Counted from the first letter of the stretch, positions 1-8,430 are shown. The stretch: DNA of 12,378 bases from Planctomycetaceae bacterium UBA2671 (GCA_002359185.1 DEML01000041.1:14908-27285); one strand, 5' to 3'. The notes: a model not told the origin generated them from the sequence alone. Made by a program: numbers and translations.

Positions 1-72
1 AGAGAAGCCCCCGAATCGTTGAACCATCGGGGGCTTCCGCTAAAGCGGAGCGCCCCCGACACCCCTGGTTGA
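1..72 (+). repeat. Palindromic dispersed repeat (copy A), two overlapping hairpins
   Basis: Two hairpins overlap here. The first pairs AAGCCCCCGA (5-14) with TCGGGGGCTT (27-36). The second pairs GGGGGC (29-34) with GCCCCC (52-57) and has an inner CCGC-TAAA-GCGG stem (37-48). Because they share 29-36, only one can form at a time. Positions 29-64 match the inverted sequence at 12343-12378 at 35 of 36 bases, which shows it is a dispersed repeat. One frame is open from base 1 to a TGA at 70-72, so this could be the tail of an upstream gene, but that gene is outside the window. The element could also act as a terminator for it, although there is no T tract after the second hairpin. Confidence 0.75.
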
Positions 73-160
73 ATTATTTTGATCATATTTGTTTGAAGTT
101 CTTAATCATCCAGAATACAGGAGCGAATGTGTGTCGTCCAATGCACATCAGGATAATTCC

Positions 161-988
161 ATGAGAGAAGACCAGAGAAGTGAAATTCAAGTCGGCGAAT
201 TTCGAATCAGAGCGATTTCCGGTGGACAATACTGGATTGATGGAGGGACGATTTTCGGAGTCGTTCCGAAAACGCTCTGGCAGAAATTCTATAAGCCGGA
301 CGCCGAAAACCGGATTCTGCAGGAAACAAACTGCTTTCTGATCGAAACCGACACTCAGAAAATCCTGCTCGATACCGGATATGGAACCAAATTGCCGGAG
401 AAATTCCGGACGCATCATCGGATTGAACAGGGAAACTGGCTGATCGATAATCTGGAGTGTCACCAGGTTTCGCCGGAATCCATCGATGTTGTGATTCTCT
501 CCCATCTGCACTTTGATCATGCCGGCGGATGTACAAGATTTAATTCGAAGAATGAACTTCAGTCGACGTTTCCCAATGCGAGATATATCGTCAATCATCT
601 GGAATGGGACATTGCTAACAGTCAGTTGCCGGAACTTAAAGAATCGTACAATCCAGATGATTTTTCGATTCTTGAAAAGTCAAGACAGCTGCAACTGGTG
701 GAAGATCGAGAGGAGATAGTCCCTGGAATTTCTGTGCGAGAGACGGGAGGACATTCAGTGGGACATCAGTCGATTCTGATTGAATCGGGTGATCAAGGTG
801 CATTATTTGCGGGGGATGTTTGTGCGACAGCCGCTCATCAGCAGATGGCTTGGTGCATGTCGTACGATGTGAATCTGCTGCAGACGCGACGGATGAAAAC
901 GGAATTGTTAAAACTGGTGACAGAAAATCAGTGGTGGCTGTTGTTTGATCACGACCCGTATTGTCCTGCCCTCCAGTTGGGAATGTGA
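161..988 (+). CDS. Metallo-beta-lactamase-fold hydrolase (lactonase-like)
   Basis: A 275-residue cytoplasmic metallohydrolase. The family signature HLHFDH lies at residues 115-120, which with His198 (GGHSVGH), Asp219 (FAGDV) and His264 (FDHD) supplies the usual ligands for two metal ions, probably zinc. The overall arrangement resembles the branch containing N-acyl-homoserine lactonases and YtnP-type enzymes, but the substrate cannot be read from sequence. The ATG at 161 was chosen because AGGA at 150-153 sits 7 bases upstream. A longer in-frame TTG start at 89 has no ribosome binding site and would run into the repeat. No signal peptide is visible. The gene overlaps the DUF1499 gene by four bases, which implies co-translation. 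The fold is sure, the lactonase assignment is only likely. Confidence 0.9.
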   Translation: MREDQRSEIQVGEFRIRAISGGQYWIDGGTIFGVVPKTLWQKFYKPDAENRILQETNCFLIETDTQKILLDTGYGTKLPEKFRTHHRIEQGNWLIDNLECHQVSPESIDVVILSHLHFDHAGGCTRFNSKNELQSTFPNARYIVNHLEWDIANSQLPELKESYNPDDFSILEKSRQLQLVEDREEIVPGISVRETGGHSVGHQSILIESGDQGALFAGDVCATAAHQQMAWCMSYDVNLLQTRRMKTELLKLVTENQWWLLFDHDPYCPALQLGM

Positions 989-1473
989 AATTGAAATTGC
1001 GACTTCCGAAAACTCGAGTTGGACAATTCCTCCTCTGTGCATTTCTAGCGGTGGTGTTGTTTATGGTGATGATGCGAGTTCGTGCTGCGATTTCCATCCC
1101 CGGAGAACTTGGAGTGACCGAAATGAAGTTAGCCCCCTGCCCCGACACTCCCAATTGTGTTTCCACTCAGACCGATCAAGTGGATAAACTCCTGTCACCA
1201 ATTCCTTACACCGGTTCTGAAGAGTCGGCATTGAATCGCATCACACAAATTCTCCAGCAGATGCCACGCACGAAAATTGCGAAAGAGAAGCACAATTATG
1301 TGCACGCCGAGTGCCGCAGCTTTCTGTTTCGGTTCGTCGACGATGTCGAATTCCTGATCGACGATACCGAAAAACTGATTCACTTCCGCTCCGCTGCCCG
1401 CGTGGGCTATTCGGATCTGGGAGTGAATCGTAAGAGAATGGAAGAATTCACGAGGAAATTCGGGGAATCATAA
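985..1473 (+). CDS. DUF1499 family membrane-anchored protein
   Basis: A 162-residue protein of the DUF1499 family, whose function is unknown. Residues 13-34 form one hydrophobic segment after a basic start (KLKLRLPKTR), so it is probably an N-terminal membrane anchor or uncleaved signal. The rest would lie outside the cytoplasmic membrane. Family hallmarks are CPDTPNCVS at 52-60 and the block HFRSAARVGYSDLGVNRKR at 133-151. The GTG at 985 was chosen because it overlaps the preceding stop as GTGA, a common coupling arrangement, with GGGA a few bases upstream. A longer TTG start at 961 would add only eight unconserved residues. It is the last gene of a two-gene unit that ends at the terminator at 1491-1525. 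Confidence 0.85.
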   Translation: MKLKLRLPKTRVGQFLLCAFLAVVLFMVMMRVRAAISIPGELGVTEMKLAPCPDTPNCVSTQTDQVDKLLSPIPYTGSEESALNRITQILQQMPRTKIAKEKHNYVHAECRSFLFRFVDDVEFLIDDTEKLIHFRSAARVGYSDLGVNRKRMEEFTRKFGES

Positions 1474-1490
1474 TGTGATCTTAACCACAT

Positions 1491-1525
1491 AAAAAAGGAC
1501 GACTCAATCAGAGCCGTCCTTTTTT
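1491..1525. terminator. Bidirectional intrinsic terminator
   Basis: AAAAAAGGACG (1491-1501) pairs perfectly with CGTCCTTTTTT (1515-1525). The inner CTC/GAG pairs continue the stem after one A-C mismatch, with loop AATCA. The T run on one strand and the A run on the other give a valid terminator in both directions. It serves the DUF1499 gene on the plus strand and the sigma factor gene on the minus strand, whose stop codons lie on either side. Confidence 0.93.
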
Positions 1526-1545
1526 GTTTCTGTGTTTACAGCCGA

Positions 1546-3270
<1,725 letters not shown>

Positions 3271-4066
3271 AAACTCCCTCACTTGGGTAAAAAGTAACAA
3301 AAATCGCGTGTCTCCATCACGCGGCCAATTCCTGTCGATCGCGGATTTCAGTCTCTCTCTGAAAGCAGGATTAAAGTCTCCCACCATGCCAACGATTGAT
3401 CAGGATTACAAGTCTCGCTCAATGCCACTCAAAGAAATTCGTCAAAATGCAAATCATGAAAGTCAATTCCATTTTGCAGGCAATGTCATTCTTCGTGAGG
3501 CTGACTTAAAATAGTCCGTTCAACAGCATCAATCGTGCTGCAAACTGTTGATCTGCTTATGAAAAAATTGCGGCAGATTATGTTGTGAAACCAACCATTG
3601 AGAGGAGGCTGGCAGGTAAGCGGGCCGGAACTGGCTCGGCTGATTGACAATCCATGTCGTTATGTTTCACAGGAAAATCCTTTTCAATGAGACGTACTCC
3701 AAGAGACGTTTCGGTCGGGCCTTCATAGCGAAAGTTAAGCATCTTATCGAGACTCAGCTTTTGCGAGGTCCGCATTAGTAACACATGCATCCTTGCGATG
3801 GTTTTCGTTTGTGAATCGACTCCAATTCACAACTGAGGTGCAAATACAACCAGTCAATTCATTTTCCGAACTGGTCTTGCCTCTCTTTGATTGCCATGCT
3901 ACCAGTAATTGAAATGTCGTCTACGAAAAAAACGAAGAATCCTCAAAAATCTCCTAATTGCCCGACTGACGCATTGATCCAATTTGATATGTTGTCCATT
4001 CGGTCAGTTTAACAGCCGACTTTCTCCCTGATTTTTAGCTTTGCAGACTTTCAAATCCAGTCAAAG
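3271..4066. other. Long spacer between divergent rpoD and rpsP, no convincing gene
   Basis: About 800 bases between the divergent sigma factor and ribosomal protein genes. It must hold the rpoD promoter, but no pair of consensus-like -35 and -10 boxes stands out. The first 117 bases are an open upstream extension of the rpoD frame. A minus-strand frame at 3578-3790 (70 codons, MHVLLMRTSQ start) is open and its residue make-up is not absurd. However, AAGGA abuts its first ATG with no spacing and I recognise no family, so it is not called as a gene. No repeat or tRNA is visible. Confidence 0.5.
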
Positions 4067-4067
4067 T

Positions 4068-4076
4068 TGCTACACT
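4068..4076 (+). promoter_or_regulatory. Candidate extended -10 promoter for the rpsP cluster
   Basis: TGC followed by TACACT matches the extended -10 pattern TGnTATAAT at four of six core bases. A weak -35-like TTTCAA lies at 4049-4054 with a 16-base spacer. Transcription from here would give a leader of about 240 bases containing all four hairpins at 4103-4247. This is a pattern match only and the real start may lie elsewhere. Confidence 0.3.
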
Positions 4077-4102
4077 TTCAGCTTGCTCGCGAGATAAAAG
4101 AG

Positions 4103-4247
4103 ACGCCTCTGCCGAGATGACATCTTCGATGCAGAGGGCGTGAGTGCGGAAATGTGCCTGTTTTTACCGTGTAAAGACTGAGTCTTCGCAATTCTCATCG
4201 CCTGCCAGAAGACATTCCCTTCGTACCCGGTACGGTCTGTTGCAGAC
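4103..4247 (+). promoter_or_regulatory. Structured 5' leader of rpsP (candidate regulatory RNA)
   Basis: Four hairpins lie in the 220 bases before rpsP. The first is long: ACGCCTCTGC (4103-4112) pairs with GCAGAGGGCGT (4131-4141) with one bulged base, and there is partial pairing inside it. Three small ones follow, all with a 5-bp perfect stem and 3-base loop: AAGAC/GTCTT (4174-4186), CGTAC/GTACG (4222-4234) and, directly adjoining, GTCTG/CAGAC (4235-4247). Ribosomal protein operons often have structured leaders that bind one of their own products, so an autoregulatory leader is a reasonable reading. It does not match a leader family I recognise. No T tract follows any hairpin, so simple termination is not indicated. 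Confidence 0.4.
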
Positions 4248-4321
4248 TCGAAACTGAGATGAAGTTGAGTATAAGTTGAAGAAGTTCCCGTAAAATACCT
4301 GTTATCGCTGAGGAGAGCAGA

Positions 4322-4693
4322 GTGTCTGTTCGAATTCGAATGAAAAAGATGGGTCGAACCCATCGCCCGTTCTATCGCATTTGTGTGATGGATTCGCGTA
4401 AGCCAAGAGATGGTAAGTCCATCGAAGAAATTGGGACGTACGATCCCATGGTCCGTGAGAAATCACAACGCGTTGCGATGAAAATGGATCGAATTGACTA
4501 CTGGCTGTCTGTCGGTGCTCAGCCAACCGAAAAAGTGGAAGTCCTGATTCGTAAGGTTCGGGAAGGGGATTGGGGAGTGACCAAAGAGCCGCCTCCGATG
4601 ACCGCTCCCAAAGCTCCAGAACCGGAAGCTGCTCCAGAAGCCGAAGCCTCTGCTGAAGAAGCTCCTGCTGCTGAAGAAACGACTGAAGGCTAA
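4322..4693 (+). CDS. rpsP: 30S ribosomal protein S16
   Basis: A 123-residue S16, a small-subunit protein that binds 16S rRNA early in assembly. The N-terminus SVRIRMKKMGRTHRPFYRI (2-20) and the stretch IEEIGTYDP (34-42) are diagnostic. The conserved domain ends at about residue 88. The remaining 35 residues are an Ala, Pro and Glu rich acidic tail that is probably disordered and makes the protein longer than the usual 80-90 residues. The start is GTG at 4322, with AGGAG at 4311-4315 six bases upstream. It is the first gene of the rpsP-trmD-rplS-yraN cluster. A 50-base gap separates it from trmD, where most bacteria carry rimM. Confidence 0.96.
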   Translation: MSVRIRMKKMGRTHRPFYRICVMDSRKPRDGKSIEEIGTYDPMVREKSQRVAMKMDRIDYWLSVGAQPTEKVEVLIRKVREGDWGVTKEPPPMTAPKAPEPEAAPEAEASAEEAPAAEETTEG

Positions 4694-4743
4694 TACGACA
4701 GGCCTCGGCCAGTCTAATAGTGATATTTGTTAGGGCTGGTTTC

Positions 4744-5430
4744 GTGCGGTTTGATGTTTTAACATTATTTCCGGGGCTTTTTGAAGGGTTCCTTCACGAA
4801 AGTCTGCTCAGCAAAGCCTTGCAGCGAGAATTACTGGAGATACATCTCTGGAATTTTCGAGAATGGGCTTTGGATAAGCACCAGTCCGTTGATGACCGTC
4901 CTTACGGGGGTGGTCCTGGCATGTTGCTCGGCTGCGATCCGATTTTTCGGTGTTACGAGCATGTTCAGGCTCAAACGGAAGTCCCAGGAGAATTGATCAT
5001 GCTTACGCCCTATGGGCAAAGGCTGGATCAGACTCTGGTGGAAGAATTAGCGGAAAAACCTCGACTCATCTTTCTGTGTGGACGATACGAAGGATTTGAT
5101 GAGCGGATTTCTCTGGGGCTCAAGCCTCGGGAAATTTCAATCGGGGATTTTATCTGCAATGGCGGCGAAGTGCCGACCATGGTTATAATCGAAGCCGTTA
5201 TGCGGCTGATTCCGGGCTTGCTCGGAGATGAGGAAAGTGCTCGAAAAGATTCCTTTTCACAGGAAGGCTTGTTAGAGTACCCTCAATATACAAGGCCTCA
5301 AACTTACCGGGGCATGTCTGTTCCTGAGGTCCTTCTCAGTGGGGATCACGCAAAAGTGGATCGCTGGAGAGAGGAAATGAGTCGGGAACGGACTCAAAAG
5401 CGAAATGAATCATCTCGCAAATGTGAATAA
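4744..5430 (+). CDS. trmD: tRNA (guanine-N1)-methyltransferase TrmD
   Basis: A 228-residue SPOUT-class methylase that uses S-adenosylmethionine to make m1G37 next to the anticodon, which prevents +1 frameshifting. Visible blocks are MRFDVLTLFPG at the N-terminus, PYGGGPGM (53-60), the knot segment FLCGRYEGFDER (110-121) and EISIGDFICNGGE (130-142). The catalytic-region Asp is at 169 (RKDSF), followed by YPQYTRPQTYRGMSVPEVLLSG (179-200) with the usual HAKVDRWR. The start is GTG at 4744, because the family begins MRFDVLTLFP and AGGG at 4732-4735 is correctly spaced. A GTG at 4720 would add eight unconserved residues. The length is slightly below the common 240-250, mainly from a short C-terminal tail. 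Confidence 0.96.
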   Translation: MRFDVLTLFPGLFEGFLHESLLSKALQRELLEIHLWNFREWALDKHQSVDDRPYGGGPGMLLGCDPIFRCYEHVQAQTEVPGELIMLTPYGQRLDQTLVEELAEKPRLIFLCGRYEGFDERISLGLKPREISIGDFICNGGEVPTMVIIEAVMRLIPGLLGDEESARKDSFSQEGLLEYPQYTRPQTYRGMSVPEVLLSGDHAKVDRWREEMSRERTQKRNESSRKCE

Positions 5431-5482
5431 TAAACACTGCGGGGTTTTATATACTGTTGCCGTTATTTGATGATTTAACCAG

Positions 5483-5495
5483 GCCCTGACAGGGC
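5483..5495 (+). promoter_or_regulatory. Small hairpin in the rplS 5' region
   Basis: GCCCT pairs with AGGGC around a GAC loop, 22 bases before the rplS ATG. It has the same 5-bp stem and 3-base loop design as the small hairpins upstream of rpsP. It could influence rplS translation, but it is short and could be chance. Confidence 0.3.
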
Positions 5496-5517
5496 ATCCG
5501 ATTGAGGATAGAGTGCG

Positions 5518-5907
5518 ATGAGAAATCGACAGGAACTTCTGAAATCTGTAGAGCAGTCCAGCTTGCGGGAAACGCCGCTCAAATTCGAAGTGGGCGATAC
5601 CGTCGACGTTCACACCCGAATTCTGGAAGGCGATAAAGAACGCATCCAGGTCTTCAATGGCGTTGTCATTGGAACTTGTGGTGGTGGAACTCGCGAAAGC
5701 TTCACGGTTCGCCGAATCGTTGCGGGCCAGGGTGTCGAGCGATCGTTCCCGGTTCATTCACCCAAAGTTGCCGAAGTTGTCGTCTTGCGACACGCTCGCG
5801 TCCGTCGTGCGAAACTGTTCTACCTGCGCGATCGCGTTGGTAAAGCGACTCGCCTGCGTGAACGCCGTGCGAAAGTCGGTGAAGTCGAAGCCACAGTCAA
5901 GAAGTAA
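5518..5907 (+). CDS. rplS: 50S ribosomal protein L19
   Basis: A 129-residue L19, a large-subunit protein at the interface with the small subunit. Diagnostic features are FEVGDTVDVHTRILEGDKER (23-42), then QVFNGVVIG and the run ESFTVRRIVAGQGVERSFPVHSP. The basic C-terminal part has VRRAKLFYLRDRVGKATRLRE, with a tail ending in VKK. The ATG at 5518 is preceded by GAGGATAGAG, giving a ribosome binding site with slightly long spacing. An 87-base gap after trmD contains a small hairpin and an AT-rich TTTATATACTG stretch, so an internal promoter is possible. Length and sequence are normal for the family. Confidence 0.97.
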   Translation: MRNRQELLKSVEQSSLRETPLKFEVGDTVDVHTRILEGDKERIQVFNGVVIGTCGGGTRESFTVRRIVAGQGVERSFPVHSPKVAEVVVLRHARVRRAKLFYLRDRVGKATRLRERRAKVGEVEATVKK

Positions 5908-5923
5908 GTCGTGAGCACCCCCG

Positions 5924-6325
5924 GTGGATTTGCTCAAATGGCTTCAGCAACATTTTCGTCCTCGACTGACAACTGGTCAGCGAGGAGAAAATGAAGCCGC
6001 TCGATATCTAAAACATCGCGGCTTCAAAATTCTGCACCGTAACTATAAAAATACGTTTGGTGAAATCGACCTGATTGCTCAAGACGGCTCGCAGCTCGTC
6101 TTCATCGAAGTCCGCACTCGCTCAGCAGAGAAGCAGGGCCATCCCGCGGAAACGATAGGTCCGGTCAAACAGCGAAAGATTTCGCGGACTGCTCTCGGAT
6201 ACCTCAAATACCACAATACGGCTGGGTTGTCCGCCCGCTTTGATGTCGTCACAATCCAGTGGGGTGAGAACGCGAAAGTCAACAAAATTGACTATTTCCC
6301 CAATGCTTTTCCGGTAACGGAGTAA
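5924..6325 (+). CDS. yraN: YraN / UPF0102 family nuclease-fold protein
   Basis: A 133-residue member of the YraN (UPF0102) family, which has a PD-(D/E)xK nuclease-like fold. Its cellular role is not established, although a link to DNA repair or recombination is often suggested. The motifs seen are GENEAARYLKHRGFKILHRN (21-40), GEID (46-49) and FIEVRTRS (60-67). Family members usually have EVK where this one has EVR, so the active-site lysine position holds arginine. It follows rplS by 16 bases, where many bacteria also have rnhB nearby. That gene is not present here. The GTG start at 5924 is uncertain because no good ribosome binding site precedes it, and translation may be coupled to rplS. 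Confidence 0.88.
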   Translation: MDLLKWLQQHFRPRLTTGQRGENEAARYLKHRGFKILHRNYKNTFGEIDLIAQDGSQLVFIEVRTRSAEKQGHPAETIGPVKQRKISRTALGYLKYHNTAGLSARFDVVTIQWGENAKVNKIDYFPNAFPVTE

Positions 6326-6455
6326 TACAAGCACGAATTACAATTCCTCACTTTGACTTCTAAGTGAACTTTGTGTTTTCAATTCCTGTCCGTGATATGG
6401 TACGATCCGCTATTGGTTGATAAACGAAACGGATAGGGGACGAAGTCCATAAGAG

Positions 6456-6528
6456 GTCTTCAGCTTGAAGACTGAAATTTCACACAGACTTCCTGCGGCT
6501 GCGCCGCCCCGAAAGAATCATCCGGGGC
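6456..6528 (+). promoter_or_regulatory. Hairpin cluster upstream of hisI
   Basis: Three stems lie in the 267-base spacer between yraN and hisI. GTCTTCA/TGAAGAC (6456-6472) has a 7-bp stem and 3-base loop. GCGGC/GCCGC (6495-6507) has 5 bp with a TGC loop. GCCCCG/CGGGGC (6506-6528) shares two bases with the previous stem, so these two compete. The last stem is not followed by a T run (TATTCTAAAAAC follows), so it is not a classic terminator. It may be the 3' end structure of the yraN transcript, a hisI leader element, or a repeat remnant. The rest of the spacer shows nothing recognisable. Confidence 0.4.
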
Positions 6529-6592
6529 TATTCTAAAAACAATATTTTGCCAGTATTATCGACGAGAAACTTTTTTTATGCGTGAGTGAGTA

Positions 6593-7051
6593 ATGTCAGA
6601 ACAAATTCAATTTGCAAGCCGTGGTGAAAAACAACAGATCGAACAAGGGCTCGAACTGGCCCCTAAGTTTGACGCCAACGGCTTGATTCCCGCCATCGCT
6701 ACCGATTTCGAAACCGGTACCTTGCTGATGGTTGCCTACATGAACGAGGAAGCTCTCAAACAAACCGTCGCCCTCGGTGAAGCGGTCTATTACAGCCGAT
6801 CCCGCCAGGAACTCTGGCACAAGGGAGCAACCAGCGGGCATGTGCAGATCGTCAAAGAGATCCGCGTCGATTGCGATCAGGATGCGATATGGCTGCGAGT
6901 CGATCAGCAGGGTAAGGGAGCCTGTCACGTCGGCTATCAGAGCTGTTTTTATCGAGCGGTCGATCGTGAAAATCTTTCGGACGATCAACCTGTGCCGCTC
7001 GTGATTACGGAAACAGAGAAGTCGTTTGATCCGAAGTCGGTTTATAAATAG
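6593..7051 (+). CDS. hisI: Phosphoribosyl-AMP cyclohydrolase
   Basis: A 152-residue HisI, which opens the adenine ring of phosphoribosyl-AMP in the third step of histidine biosynthesis and needs zinc and magnesium. Seen directly are MVAYMNEEAL (46-55), YYSRSRQELWHKGATSGH (66-83), the magnesium-site segment VDCDQDA (92-98) with Cys94, and the zinc-binding pair Cys111 and Cys118 in ACHVGYQSCFYR. The N-terminus is about 20 residues longer than minimal HisI, and there is no fused HisE (phosphoribosyl-ATP pyrophosphatase) domain. The ATG at 6593 follows GAGTGAG. No other his gene is in the window, so the pathway is dispersed. A 143-base gap separates it from the HD-domain gene. Confidence 0.95.
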   Translation: MSEQIQFASRGEKQQIEQGLELAPKFDANGLIPAIATDFETGTLLMVAYMNEEALKQTVALGEAVYYSRSRQELWHKGATSGHVQIVKEIRVDCDQDAIWLRVDQQGKGACHVGYQSCFYRAVDRENLSDDQPVPLVITETEKSFDPKSVYK

Positions 7052-7053
7052 TG

Positions 7054-7087
7054 TTTCGGGTTTCGGTATTCGGGTTTCGACGAATAC
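7054..7087 (+). repeat. Short degenerate TTTCGGG repeats with a hairpin
   Basis: Just after the hisI stop, TTTCGGG-like units recur three times (7054-7080). GTATTCG (7066-7072) then pairs perfectly with CGAATAC (7081-7087) around an 8-base loop. No T run follows. It may be a weak 3' end structure for hisI or simply low-complexity spacer. Confidence 0.4.
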
Positions 7088-7194
7088 TGAAGGCGAGCCG
7101 AGTCAGTTATGATTCGGGAATTGTCACGATCATTGTGCTCCCACCCCAAAATTTTACTCTATTCTCATCTGCAGCCACCGTTGCAGAACATGCC

Positions 7195-8298
7195 ATGGCT
7201 CGTCGACAGATTTCGACTGAAGAAACTCAACAATTACGCCAGCGAATTGCCCGCGAGGCAGCTCGTTTGATTGCCCGTGGCAAAGTCCGCAACTTTCATA
7301 CGGCTCGTATGCGAGCAATGCGCTGGCTCAGTCAACAAAAGTTGACTTCGGCTCAGGTTCCGACTCAGGAAGAGGTGATGCAGGAGCTCGATCGGATCAC
7401 GTCCGTCAGTGATGCCTACCGCGACGAAGGACTGCAGTATCTGATTGACGAAGTCGCCAGCCAACTCGATCAGTTCAATCCCCTGCTCTATATCGATGGC
7501 CAGGCGATGCAGTCACCCGACACTACGCTGTGCCACTGGATTGTCTCCGGTTACAAGCACGAAGCGAGTGTGTTGCAGGATGGGTTGACTCACTCGCTTG
7601 CGCTTCGTGCTTGTATGGATTCGTCTCATGTTAAGCTGGAACCGATTGAGCCACCTGACTGGGCTGTCGAGGCATTTCAATTCAGCAATGGAATCGGGCA
7701 TCAGCTTTATATTGATCCGTCACTTGAAAACCCAGATCAGGCCATTCGTCAACTCAACGGCCAGAATGTGACCTTTCACGAACGCACCGTTCACAATACA
7801 TCTGCACCGGAAGAATCTCCTGAGGATCTCAACTGGTCCGATACATTTCGGCCGTTACTCGAACGACTCGAAAGTTTTCACTGGGATTATGCCGAGCATC
7901 CCGAAGGCGATGCTCTGTATCATTCGCTGCAGGTTTATGAACTGGGACGAGATCTGCACCCTTACGATGTCGAATTCCAATGGGCCTGTCTACTGCACGA
8001 CATCGGCTTTGTTGTTGATCCGCGTTCTCCGGAAGAAGCAGCTTTGCGTGTGCTGGCGGGACGAGTTACCGAACGTGTCGAGTTTCTGGTGGGCAATCTT
8101 TCTACTGCTCATCGCATCCTGAAACACGAAACCCAGGCGAAATCGCTACGAAAATCCGAAAGTTTTGAAGAACTCCTCGACCTCGCCCGCTGCGACCGCG
8201 ATGGCCGTCAGCCCGGAAAGGTCGTTCCGACACTCGAAGAAGCTTTGGAGCAACTCGAATCACTCGAAGAAGACTGGTCCGATGAGCCAATCGAATAA
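7195..8298 (+). CDS. HD-domain protein with extra N-terminal helical and middle regions
   Basis: A 367-residue soluble protein. The C-terminal part carries an HD-type metal phosphohydrolase pattern: His243 (LYHSLQVYEL), His268-Asp269 (LLHDIG), and probably Asp334 or Asp336 (ARCDRDGRQ). Enzymes of this superfamily hydrolyse phosphate esters, often of nucleotides, but the substrate is not evident. Residues 8-65 form a basic helical region (REAARLIARGKVRNFHTARM). It resembles, from memory, the N-terminus of an uncharacterised bacterial family annotated as nucleotidyltransferase-like. Residues 66-200 are a middle region with GYKHEASVLQDG and HQLYIDPSLENPDQAI that I cannot assign firmly. ATG 7195 was chosen over an upstream in-frame GTG-type extension to 7051, whose 48 residues are spacer-like. 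No strong ribosome binding site precedes it. Confidence 0.75.
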   Translation: MARRQISTEETQQLRQRIAREAARLIARGKVRNFHTARMRAMRWLSQQKLTSAQVPTQEEVMQELDRITSVSDAYRDEGLQYLIDEVASQLDQFNPLLYIDGQAMQSPDTTLCHWIVSGYKHEASVLQDGLTHSLALRACMDSSHVKLEPIEPPDWAVEAFQFSNGIGHQLYIDPSLENPDQAIRQLNGQNVTFHERTVHNTSAPEESPEDLNWSDTFRPLLERLESFHWDYAEHPEGDALYHSLQVYELGRDLHPYDVEFQWACLLHDIGFVVDPRSPEEAALRVLAGRVTERVEFLVGNLSTAHRILKHETQAKSLRKSESFEELLDLARCDRDGRQPGKVVPTLEEALEQLESLEEDWSDEPIE

Positions 8299-8326
8299 TT
8301 AATTACTTTCGTCCAATTAAATTAGA

Positions 8327-8400
8327 GGGTGGCACTGGCTCTGCCAGTGCATTGTCACTTCAGAAGTCGTATCGACTTGCACTGGCGAAGCCAGTGGCAC
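8327..8400. repeat. Palindromic dispersed repeat of the CACTGGC...GCCAGTG type
   Basis: Two arms, GTGGCACTGGC... at 8329-8351 and its near reverse complement at 8378-8400, match at 20 of 23 positions. Each arm is itself a hairpin: CACTGGC-TCT-GCCAGTG and CACTGGC-GAA-GCCAGTG. A third stem, AAGTCG/CGACTT, sits between them (8364-8378). The left edge reads GGGTGGC (8327-8333). It fills the convergent gap between the HD-protein gene and the sulfatase gene, with no T tract. It has the form of a REP-like or miniature mobile element and may stop transcripts from both sides. Confidence 0.75.
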
Positions 8401-8430
8401 ACACTCCTTAGCTTAAATTGCAAAAATTCA

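Noticed and set aside
89..160. N-terminal extension of the MBL gene from a TTG at 89
   Set aside because: There is no ribosome binding site before 89, while the ATG at 161 has AGGA at ideal spacing. The extension has no family similarity.
3271..3387. Longer rpoD start at 3387
   Set aside because: The 39 extra residues do not look like sigma factor, and no ribosome binding site precedes 3387. GAGGGAG precedes the ATG at 3270.
4070..4363. Minus-strand open frame overlapping the rpsP start
   Set aside because: It covers the structured leader and the rpsP start, has no protein-like pattern, and is best explained as chance.
6578..6589. Three-codon upstream frame ATG CGT GAG TGA before hisI
   Set aside because: It is too short to carry meaning and is not rich in histidine, so it is not a his leader peptide.
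8331..8345. Sigma-54-like -24/-12 sequence (TGGCAC...CTGC)
   Set aside because: It is part of the dispersed palindrome at 8327-8400 and has no gene downstream in that orientation.
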